Shown: in pieces, positions 9,463-15,856 of the stretch
Position numbering within the stretch: position 1 is the first letter of the stretch
Layout: every line of letters starts with the position of its first letter
Source of the DNA: Lapidilactobacillus bayanensis
GTDB lineage: Bacteria; Bacillota; Bacilli; Lactobacillales; Lactobacillaceae
Direction of reading: 5' to 3'
DNA: 43,274 nt
Assembly: GCF_003946695.1 (NCBI RefSeq)
Contig: NZ_RHOX01000019.1
Coordinates: 1 to 43,274 of the forward strand
Translations under genes and position numbers: made by a program
Notes under the pieces: generated by a model
Told to the model about the DNA's origin: nothing
Seen by the model: only the letters and a program-made list of their open reading frames with translations
Databases searched by the model: none

Positions 9463-9490
9463 AAAAAAAGCCCAGCATTTCTGCTGGGCT
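9463..9490 (-). terminator. Terminator downstream of the LacI gene
   Basis: The stem AGCCCAGCA / TGCTGGGCT (9469-9490) is followed on the minus strand by a run of seven T residues. It lies about 210 bp after the lacI-type gene and ahead of the family E repeats. Confidence 0.8.
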
Positions 9491-9614
9491 AACTTGGGAG
9501 CATCAAACCAACGGCTGAATTGGTTTTTGCGTATTTCATGTAAACATGGGTTAACAAAAATTCATTGACTGCAAATATCAACGACTAATTCTTGCTACGT
9601 GAACACTCTAATTT

Positions 9615-9630
9615 ATGGGAATGTTCCCAT
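9615..9630. promoter_or_regulatory. Palindrome, possible operator relic
   Basis: ATGGGAA-TG-TTCCCAT is a 16-bp palindrome just downstream of the lacI-type gene. It has the size of a LacI-family operator, but no gene starts near it, so it may be a decoy, a relic or chance. Confidence 0.3.
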
Positions 9631-9701
9631 GTCAATAAGATAACTTAAATTTTAAATAATTATCTTCTTCACATGTTAATAACCCACTGTTACAAGATAT
9701 T

Positions 9702-10673
9702 TTAACAAGTTTTTCGAATAATCATTTTCGGAACAATCTTTTGATAATGGACTTGCTGTTTTTCAATTTGATGATATAAATAATAAAATGAATTGGCCGC
9801 CTGCAAATCAATTCGTGGATCAAACGTCGTGATATCAAATAAGCGACTGAAAATATCATTTTCAAAACCGAAGACTTTGCAATCTTCCGGCACGCGATAA
9901 CCAGCATTGCGAATTGTTCGAATAAACTCGGCCGACACAACATCAGCATAGCAAATGATTGAATCCGGCGCCTGCCCTATTTTTTTGTCGGCAATCCAGC
10001 ATTGGCCTGCATCGATCCCGGCCTCTGTAGAAACGGTATAGAAACGCCGCCAAGTTTGATCAATCTCTGGATTAGCATCAGCAAAATCGGTTAAAGCATG
10101 AATTCGCGCTACGGTATTACTACTACTGATGCTATTAAAAATATGGCCAATTTTACGTGCGCCATGTTCTTTTAAATAGTACAGCGCTTGTAAATAAAGC
10201 GGATAGTGATCCACATACGAAGAATAAATATGTTCCGAATCAATCCGCCGCCAAGTTGCGATGGGGCCGTATTGCGTGTAAGGCATAATTTTATCCCAGT
10301 CATTCATCACCGATAACAGGAAAATACCATCTAGTTGATGCGTTACCAGTAAATTCAAGGCGCTAATTTCATCCTCTTCATTATCCGCCAAATAAATACT
10401 AGTCTGATAATGATATTGACGCGCAATACTAGCAAAACAATTAATTAAATCACCCGTATTTGAATAATAAGTCGACATTAAAAAGCCAATATTTTGTGTT
10501 CGCTGATACTTCAAATCCCGTGCAATCTGATTAGGAACGTAATTTAATTGTTTAATTGCCTGCAAAACACGTTGACGTGTTGCCGCTTTAACATAACCAT
10601 TCCCGCTGATGACGCGAGAAACTGTTGATTTGGACGTGTCGGCCAGCGCTGCAATATCAAAAATAGTTGCCAT
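9702..10673 (-). CDS. LacI/GalR family transcriptional regulator (orphan)
   Basis: The preferred start at 10673 gives 323 residues beginning MATIFDIAALADTSKSTVSR, a classic LacI helix-turn-helix. The hinge helix NYVPNQIARDLK follows, then a periplasmic-binding-protein-like effector domain. A longer form from 10694 adds seven residues without a better ribosome binding site. LacI proteins usually respond to sugars and control adjacent uptake or catabolic genes, but neither neighbour is a sugar gene (repeats on one side, DedA on the other), so the effector and targets are unknown. Length is normal. A terminator at 9463-9490 closes the transcript. Confidence 0.9.
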   Translation of the reverse strand: MATIFDIAALADTSKSTVSRVISGNGYVKAATRQRVLQAIKQLNYVPNQIARDLKYQRTQNIGFLMSTYYSNTGDLINCFASIARQYHYQTSIYLADNEEDEISALNLLVTHQLDGIFLLSVMNDWDKIMPYTQYGPIATWRRIDSEHIYSSYVDHYPLYLQALYYLKEHGARKIGHIFNSISSSNTVARIHALTDFADANPEIDQTWRRFYTVSTEAGIDAGQCWIADKKIGQAPDSIICYADVVSAEFIRTIRNAGYRVPEDCKVFGFENDIFSRLFDITTFDPRIDLQAANSFYYLYHQIEKQQVHYQKIVPKMIIRKTC

Positions 10674-10808
10674 CTTTTTCACCCATATAAACATTTTGTA
10701 TTTGCTGTTGCGTTAATCTTAGTTTAGCACGCCCCACATTAAAATACTGATTAAATCATCATTAGGTCTATGTTGGCAATTTTTTCAGCGTTATTTGAAG
10801 GCGACTTT

Positions 10809-10872
10809 TGTCCGGACAGAAGTTATTTTTTTCTAAACTAGCTAGGCAAGTGTCTTCCTGCTCTGCTATACT
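10809..10872 (+). promoter_or_regulatory. Promoter and palindrome ahead of the DedA gene
   Basis: An extended -10 TGCTATACT ends at 10872, but no good -35 is seen. A perfect palindrome TGTCCGGACA at 10809-10818, extendable to CTT..AAG, lies about 50 bp upstream and could bind a regulator. The promoter call is moderate and the operator call is weak. Confidence 0.45.
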
Positions 10873-10919
10873 CAGTTGAGCATCTAGTCATTGGCACAAG
10901 TTAACAGGAGGACTATCAA

Positions 10920-11573
10920 TTGAATTTTCTGATTGATTTTATTTTACATATTGATGCACACTTAGTGACGATTGTTAATCAATTCGGCGATTGGACTTAC
11001 TTAATCTTATTCGCAATTATCTTTATCGAAACTGGTGCGGTGATCTTACCATTCTTACCTGGTGATTCTTTACTCTTTGCAGCCGCCGCTTTAGCAGCCA
11101 ATCCGGCTTATCACTTACACATTTGGTTATTTGTTGCACTATTTTTAATCGCCTGCATTGCTGGTGATTCCTTGAACTTCTACCTCGGCCGGCACGTGGA
11201 AAAGTTATTACAGCACAGTAAGCTTTTTAGTCGTTTCCTTGACAAAGATAGTTTGGAAAAAGGACGCGAATTCTTCGAAAAACACGGCGCTGTGGCAATT
11301 ATTTTAGCGCGGTTTATGCCAATCATCCGGACTTTCGTTCCTTTTGTCGCCGCGGGATCCGGCTTTGAGTATCGACGCTTTATTAAATATAATTGGAGCG
11401 CTTGCGTCGCTTGGGTGGCCTTATGCTGTGGCGCGGGCTATTTCTTTGGTAACTTTCCCTTCGTCAAGGCGCACTTCTCAGTCATCATCTTAGCGATCAT
11501 TGTTGTCACACTAATGCCAGCAATTATTGGACTGATCAAAACGAAAATAGATAGTAAGAAAGCAACCAACTAA
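10920..11573 (+). CDS. DedA family membrane protein
   Basis: This 217-residue integral membrane protein has a TTG start preceded by AGGAGG at proper spacing; no ATG alternative lies near the N-terminus. It shows the family signature ETGAVILPFLPGDSLLF near residues 40-56 and, in the second half, FMPIIRTFVPFVAAGSGFEY. These correspond to the re-entrant loops and conserved arginine of the DedA/VTT fold. Family members are thought to move lipids such as undecaprenyl phosphate or phosphatidylethanolamine across the membrane. Several hydrophobic segments follow through to the C-terminus. It is a single-gene transcript closed by a bidirectional terminator at 11582-11627. Confidence 0.92.
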   Translation: MNFLIDFILHIDAHLVTIVNQFGDWTYLILFAIIFIETGAVILPFLPGDSLLFAAAALAANPAYHLHIWLFVALFLIACIAGDSLNFYLGRHVEKLLQHSKLFSRFLDKDSLEKGREFFEKHGAVAIILARFMPIIRTFVPFVAAGSGFEYRRFIKYNWSACVAWVALCCGAGYFFGNFPFVKAHFSVIILAIIVVTLMPAIIGLIKTKIDSKKATN

Positions 11574-11581
11574 TTTCTACG

Positions 11582-11627
11582 AAAAAATCCTTGAAACTGA
11601 GTCGAAAACTCATTTCAAGGATTTTTT
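11582..11627. terminator. Bidirectional terminator
   Basis: The stem ATCCTTGAAA-TGAGT / ACTCA-TTTCAAGGAT is flanked by six A residues and six T residues. It separates the converging DedA gene and the ABC ATPase gene. Confidence 0.92.
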
Positions 11628-11636
11628 AGCTAGTTT

Positions 11637-12317
11637 TTAATGATTAGTAGCCAACAACGAAACTTGGCCATCACGTACTTGATAAACTTTATCAGTATAG
11701 GCGAACAAACTTTCATCATGGGTCACCATCACGACAGCAGTTTGATGAGCTTTGGCCGTCTCGTTCAATGTTTGGACAACTTGATGTGCACGTTTGCTAT
11801 CCAGTGAAGCAGTCGGTTCATCTGCAAAAACAATTTGTGGCTGCTGATAGAGTGCTCGAGCAATGGCTACGCGTTGGCGTTGACCACCTGATAACATCTG
11901 AGGCAAACTATCACGTTGCTCCTCTAGCCCTAATGATGTTAACAACTGATCGGCATAGGCACGATTGTCAGTATGACTTAATTTGTCCACTAACTTAAAT
12001 TGTTCTTGCACATTCAAATACGGAATCAAATTTGCAGCTTGTAGAATAAAACCATATTTTTCAAAACGAACTTTACTGCGTTGCTTCTCTGATAGCTTTG
12101 CTAAATCCTGGCCGTTAAGGAGGACCGCGCCACTTGTTGGTGATTGTAAAGCACCCATCATTGTTAGCAATGTCGTTTTGCCAGAACCAGAAGGACCAGT
12201 TAACGTAATAAACTCACCCGGTGCAATGGCTAAATCGGTTGGTTGAACGGCTTGAGTTGCTGCAGCACCTTTACCAAAAGTTTTCGTAATTTGTTTTAGT
12301 TCTAAAACTGTTGTCAT
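11637..12317 (-). CDS. ABC exporter ATP-binding protein, HrtA/LolD type
   Basis: This 226-residue nucleotide-binding subunit has Walker A GPSGSGKT at 41-48, signature LSGGQ at 142-146, Walker B VFADEPT with Asp166-Glu167, and the switch histidine at 200. The sequence type matches the MacB/LolD subgroup that pairs with FtsX-like permeases. The start codon overlaps the permease stop in TAATG, with GGAGGTG upstream inside the permease gene, so translation is coupled. The partner suggests an HrtBA-like pump (heme or other toxic amphiphile), inferred from the permease type and size. Confidence 0.93.
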   Translation of the reverse strand: MTTVLELKQITKTFGKGAAATQAVQPTDLAIAPGEFITLTGPSGSGKTTLLTMMGALQSPTSGAVLLNGQDLAKLSEKQRSKVRFEKYGFILQAANLIPYLNVQEQFKLVDKLSHTDNRAYADQLLTSLGLEEQRDSLPQMLSGGQRQRVAIARALYQQPQIVFADEPTASLDSKRAHQVVQTLNETAKAHQTAVVMVTHDESLFAYTDKVYQVRDGQVSLLATNH

Positions 12318-13384
12318 TACGCCGCACCTCCGATTGCATCTAAGGGATCGATCTTCAAAATTCGTTTAATTGAAAATACTGAACCTAATACAACGACCGC
12401 TAACAAGCCCACTGTGAATCCACCAACCAATAAAGTGTTATTCGTATAAGGCATCGCGGCTGGTAAAATCAGAACTGTGAGTTGATTGGCGAATAATCCT
12501 AGACCGACACCAATTATTCCCAACAATAGTGATTGTGCGAGTACTGAACGGATTAATGTTCCGTTACTAATTCCCTGAGCACGCATGACGCCGTAAACGC
12601 TGACGTTTTGGATCGTTAAAATATACATAAAAATTCCAACAACGAAAAGTACAATAATAAATAACGCACCAATCATCAAGGAGAAAGTTGAGTTTTGGGC
12701 CGTGTATCCGGGGATATTCTCAACCATCGTTTGAACCGTCGTTGTTTCTAAACCGGATTTTTTGACGACATCAGTAGCGTTCTTATAAACAACGGCGCTC
12801 ATATTTTTGACGGTGGTACTGCCAAAACGTAATTTATTATAGGTGCCCAACGTTGTAAAAGTAATCGGCAACGTGCCAAATAAATTATTCTTGGTCAAAC
12901 CAACGACCTTGTAATAAGTCGACGAACCGTTAATTTTAATTTTGGTACCGAGCTTTAACTGACCAGTACCTAAACGCTGATCCACAACCACTTCGTTATT
13001 GTGACGTGCTTGACGCCCAGAAGTTAGTTGTGGCTTAATAAAACTGCTGAAATTAATGCCAAAAACATAAGTATCTAAGTCAGTATTATCACTCTTTTGA
13101 TTGACTTCACCGGCTAGTAGTCCCAATGGTGCGACATTTTTTGACAGGTCACTTCGATCAAATTGACCAGCAATAATTGTCGATGATTGCAAATTATGAT
13201 CGGCATATTTACTCATCGTTACCCGTTGTGCGTGCCACTGATCGACGCCGACACGATTATTATTAGCTAAGCCATATGCTAACCCCGTCAGGAAATAAAT
13301 TAGGTAAGCCACTAAAAACAACGTGATCACAACCAGACCATAACGCGCCTTAGCTGATTTTAATTCATGATAGGCCAAATACAT
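12317..13384 (-). CDS. ABC exporter permease, HrtB/FtsX-like
   Basis: This 355-residue permease has one N-terminal membrane helix (about 15-37), an extracytoplasmic domain of some 200 residues and three C-terminal helices (about 235-265, 285-310, 325-345), the MacB/FtsX plan. The N-terminal YHELKSAKARYGLVVITLFL and overall length resemble HrtB, the heme-exporter permease of Gram-positive bacteria. It precedes its ATPase with a one-base overlap. It has its own promoter (-10 TATAAT at 13423-13428 on the minus strand) with a palindrome at the transcription start. The gene next upstream encodes an HxlR regulator rather than the HrtR or HssRS regulators linked to hrtBA elsewhere. Heme as substrate is unproven. 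Confidence 0.85.
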   Translation of the reverse strand: MYLAYHELKSAKARYGLVVITLFLVAYLIYFLTGLAYGLANNNRVGVDQWHAQRVTMSKYADHNLQSSTIIAGQFDRSDLSKNVAPLGLLAGEVNQKSDNTDLDTYVFGINFSSFIKPQLTSGRQARHNNEVVVDQRLGTGQLKLGTKIKINGSSTYYKVVGLTKNNLFGTLPITFTTLGTYNKLRFGSTTVKNMSAVVYKNATDVVKKSGLETTTVQTMVENIPGYTAQNSTFSLMIGALFIIVLFVVGIFMYILTIQNVSVYGVMRAQGISNGTLIRSVLAQSLLLGIIGVGLGLFANQLTVLILPAAMPYTNNTLLVGGFTVGLLAVVVLGSVFSIKRILKIDPLDAIGGAA

Positions 13385-13403
13385 TTTAAATCACTTCTTC
13401 TTT

Positions 13404-13428
13404 ACCAAATTAAGTTTGGTTCATTATA
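13404..13428 (-). promoter_or_regulatory. Promoter with candidate operator of the HrtBA-like pump
   Basis: On the minus strand TATAAT (13423-13428) is followed at once by ACCAAA-N5-TTTGGT (13404-13420). This inverted repeat spans the expected start of transcription. A weak -35 TTACTT lies 18 bp upstream of the -10. A repressor bound here would block initiation. Confidence 0.55.
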
Positions 13429-13571
13429 GCATTGCTAACCATCAATAAGTAACATTCTCGTATTTTTGCTATTATCGGAATCTGAAATCGGGATACGATT
13501 CAGAATAAGTTATCAGGCTTGATCGCGTGAATCCGGTCATGACTTCACATCGTTAATCAATAGATATGCGT

Positions 13572-13934
13572 TTAATTTTCTGTTGGTAAATATTGATCGG
13601 CCCATTTGGCAATCTCAAAAAAGACCGGTGTCAAAGCGTGCCCGCTTTCAGTTAATGAATATTCCACTCGTAATGGCATTTCATTGAATTGTTTCCTTTG
13701 GATAATCCCGATTGCTTCTAATTCTCGTAAAGTTTTGGTCAACATCGTATTGGTTATTGGGGGAATCGCTTTTCTTAACTCCCCAAAACGATAAGTTGGT
13801 TGCTTGCATAATTCAAATAAGACCCAGGTCCGCCACTTACTGCTAAATAAATCTAACGACTTTCGAATTGGACATTTTTCATCAGCAGGTGATGCGATGA
13901 TTCGTTGTAAAAATTCTGTTTCAGTTTTTTCCAT
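13572..13934 (-). CDS. HxlR-family transcriptional regulator with N-terminal cysteine
   Basis: This 120-residue winged helix-turn-helix protein carries the HxlR pattern: SLDLFSSKWRTWVLFEL, then RFGELRKAIPPITNTMLTKT and LRELEAIGII. Cys21 in EKCPIRKS sits at the position of the redox-sensing cysteine of YodB/HypR-type HxlR proteins, which respond to quinones and other electrophiles. It is divergent from a quinone-oxidoreductase-like gene, the usual target arrangement for such sensors. The ribosome binding site is GAGGT. The intergenic region contains two TACTAAGTA palindromes, one on the -10 box of the divergent promoter. Another cysteine (in FELCKQ) is present. Sensing is inferred from family and context. 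Confidence 0.9.
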   Translation of the reverse strand: MEKTETEFLQRIIASPADEKCPIRKSLDLFSSKWRTWVLFELCKQPTYRFGELRKAIPPITNTMLTKTLRELEAIGIIQRKQFNEMPLRVEYSLTESGHALTPVFFEIAKWADQYLPTEN

Positions 13935-13958
13935 TGTTGACCTCAGTATTCTTTTTCA

Positions 13959-14021
13959 TACTAAGTACGTTTATTCTGCGTACTTGTTCTCAATTTTCTT
14001 ACTAAGTATAATATTCATACT
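13959..14021 (+). promoter_or_regulatory. Oxidoreductase promoter with HxlR-type boxes
   Basis: -35 TTGTTC (13984-13989) and -10 TATAAT (14007-14012) have ideal 17-bp spacing. TACTAAGTA, a palindrome, occurs at 13959-13967 and again at 14000-14008 over the -10. Further symmetry is seen as AAGTACG/CGTACTT (13963-13985) and AGTAT/ATACT (14005-14021). These are good candidates for binding by the divergent HxlR protein. Confidence 0.7.
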
Positions 14022-14080
14022 AGGTGAAGTAAAGTTCACTGATGAACAACCATCAATCAAAGTAAAAAGGAGTAACAGAT

Positions 14081-15070
14081 ATGAAAGCTGTTATTATCAA
14101 CGAGTTTGGCGGTATCGATAAATTAATCTATACCGATATCAAAAAGCCAGTGCCAAAAGACAATGAAGTTCTTGTCAAGAATGAAATTATCGGTGTCGGC
14201 AAGCCCGATTATATGGTTCGTGCCGGCATTTATCCATATTTGAAAAAACAACCACCTGAATTAGTAATTGGTAATGAGTGTGCCGGATATGTTGAAGCTG
14301 TTGGTAAAAACGTCAAAGATATTAAAGTTGGCGATCCCGTTTGGGTGGTCAACATGCCGGGCTACGGAGCCTATGCAGAATACATTTCAGTTGCCGAAAA
14401 ATTTGCAACGGTGTTGCCAGCAAATATTCCTTTTGAAAAAGCTGTCGGTCTTGGCAACTATTTTGTTGCCTACGCATTATTACATGAAGCTGGAAGAGGA
14501 ACCGATGGTCATTCGCTTTATATTCTCGGTGGTGCAGGTGGTGTTGGAACGGCGCTGATTAAACTCGCCCTACATGATGGTTGGGAAGTAATATCAGGCG
14601 CAGATACTGACGCTAAATGTGAGCATTTAAGAGCGATTGGCACCACACACGTTTTTAACAGCACTAAAGTTGATCAGTATCATAAGGTTAAGGAACTAAC
14701 TGATCAGCGCGGTGTTGATTTGGTATTTGATCAGTGGGTTGGTAAAAACTTCTATAAGGAGTTTGACATGTTAGCTAACTTCGGAATGGTCGTTGTCTAT
14801 AACTGGCTAGAAGGAAGTCCAAATGAGGATTTCTTCCCCCACATGGTAGATCATGCAATCAATGCACAAGCTGTTCGTATTTTCTCATCACACATTTACG
14901 ATAATGATCCGCAAAGATTACGCAAAATTCAAGAACAAGTCTTCTCACTCATCGCTAGTGAAGAAATTAAACCCGAAATTTTCGATATTTTACCACTCAC
15001 CCAAGTTCAAAAGGCTCATGAATTATTGGATGCAAGTAAAATCACCGGAAAATTATTATTAAAGCCCTAA
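14081..15070 (+). CDS. Quinone-oxidoreductase-like MDR dehydrogenase
   Basis: This 329-residue medium-chain dehydrogenase/reductase has an N-terminal GroES-like domain (a VKNEIIGVGKPDYMVRAG segment, then PPELVIGNECAGYVEAVG) and a Rossmann domain with the NAD(P)H motif ILGGAGGVG near residue 150. The zinc-binding cysteines and histidine of alcohol dehydrogenases are missing, so it belongs with NADPH:quinone reductases acting on quinones or reactive carbonyls. The start follows AAAAAGGAG. It diverges from an HxlR regulator, which supports a detoxification role induced by electrophiles. It is a single-gene transcript ending at the terminator at 15081-15113. Confidence 0.92.
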   Translation: MKAVIINEFGGIDKLIYTDIKKPVPKDNEVLVKNEIIGVGKPDYMVRAGIYPYLKKQPPELVIGNECAGYVEAVGKNVKDIKVGDPVWVVNMPGYGAYAEYISVAEKFATVLPANIPFEKAVGLGNYFVAYALLHEAGRGTDGHSLYILGGAGGVGTALIKLALHDGWEVISGADTDAKCEHLRAIGTTHVFNSTKVDQYHKVKELTDQRGVDLVFDQWVGKNFYKEFDMLANFGMVVVYNWLEGSPNEDFFPHMVDHAINAQAVRIFSSHIYDNDPQRLRKIQEQVFSLIASEEIKPEIFDILPLTQVQKAHELLDASKITGKLLLKP

Positions 15071-15080
15071 GACAACCAAT

Positions 15081-15113
15081 AAAAGTCCTCTAACATTAAG
15101 TTAGAGGACTTTT
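15081..15113. terminator. Bidirectional terminator
   Basis: A 14-bp perfect stem AAAAGTCCTCTAAC / GTTAGAGGACTTTT with a 5-nt loop lies between the converging oxidoreductase and MarR genes. Confidence 0.92.
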
Positions 15114-15163
15114 ATCTACTATGATGCTGAGACGATACCAGTTCCTTGGTCTTACGGATGATA

Positions 15164-15700
15164 TTATTCTTGATCATTGGTCAATTCATCGAGCACTTTC
15201 GGTAATGGTGTTAAGGGCAGGTTAGGCAGTGTCGCCAAAAAATCTTCTGGCGACATTTGAACAATTCCTGCTTGCTCTAAAATACCAATACTTGCTGCCA
15301 AATGCTCGCTTAATTCATTACTCTGTTCTGTCGTCAATGTGCTGAACCGTTCTCCAATACTTTGTTTCACAAGATCAATCTGTGCCTCAACGAATTGATC
15401 TCCGTCTTTTGTCCGATGTACATTAACGACCCGACGATTATCCTTATTATGTTCTCGCTTCACTAATCCACGATCTTCGACAACACGCATCGTCCGGCTT
15501 AACTGCGCGCTGGAAATTCCCAACGCTTGTGCTAACTCCGACATGGTGACATTGGGATGCGTATAAACAATGATACAAATCATAAATTGAATTGGTGTTA
15601 GACCAACATGATCAATATTTAAACTTCGTAAGATAAACTGTGCGATCGTGACAAATATACTACCAAATAATTGTGTACTGGATTGAGACTTTTTCATCAT
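15164..15700 (-). CDS. MarR family transcriptional regulator
   Basis: This 178-residue winged helix protein contains VTMSELAQALGISSAQLSRT, then MRVVEDRGLVKREHNKDNRR, the recognition helix and wing of MarR regulators. The start is placed at the ATG at 15700 (another ATG follows directly) behind AGAAAGG; a TTG at 15724 would add eight residues upstream of that site. It is divergent from a fused ABC exporter and shares with it a 150-bp intergenic region holding a long inverted repeat, so it most likely represses the exporter and itself. The inducing ligand is unknown. The C-terminal tail of about 30 residues beyond the dimerisation helices is longer than in minimal MarR proteins. Confidence 0.9.
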   Translation of the reverse strand: MMKKSQSSTQLFGSIFVTIAQFILRSLNIDHVGLTPIQFMICIIVYTHPNVTMSELAQALGISSAQLSRTMRVVEDRGLVKREHNKDNRRVVNVHRTKDGDQFVEAQIDLVKQSIGERFSTLTTEQSNELSEHLAASIGILEQAGIVQMSPEDFLATLPNLPLTPLPKVLDELTNDQE

Positions 15701-15790
15701 GATGATAGAACCTTTCTGCTTCAATATTCATTTCAAATTCGGTCTAAAGACTGGTTATTCAAAACTATTTTGTTTTACAAAAGAAAACAT

Positions 15791-15831
15791 TTGACATTTA
15801 TTAAGTATAGTGGATAATTAACAAATGTCAA
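15791..15831 (+). promoter_or_regulatory. ABC exporter promoter with large inverted repeat
   Basis: -35 TTGACA (15791-15796), a 16-bp spacer and -10 GATAAT (15813-15818). The -35 begins a 14-bp arm TTGACATTTATTAA (15791-15804) whose complement TTAACAAATGTCAA lies at 15818-15831 (13 of 14 match). Both promoter elements are therefore inside a candidate MarR operator. Confidence 0.7.
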
Positions 15832-15856
15832 CTATTTCATCAAGGGAGATTCCGCA

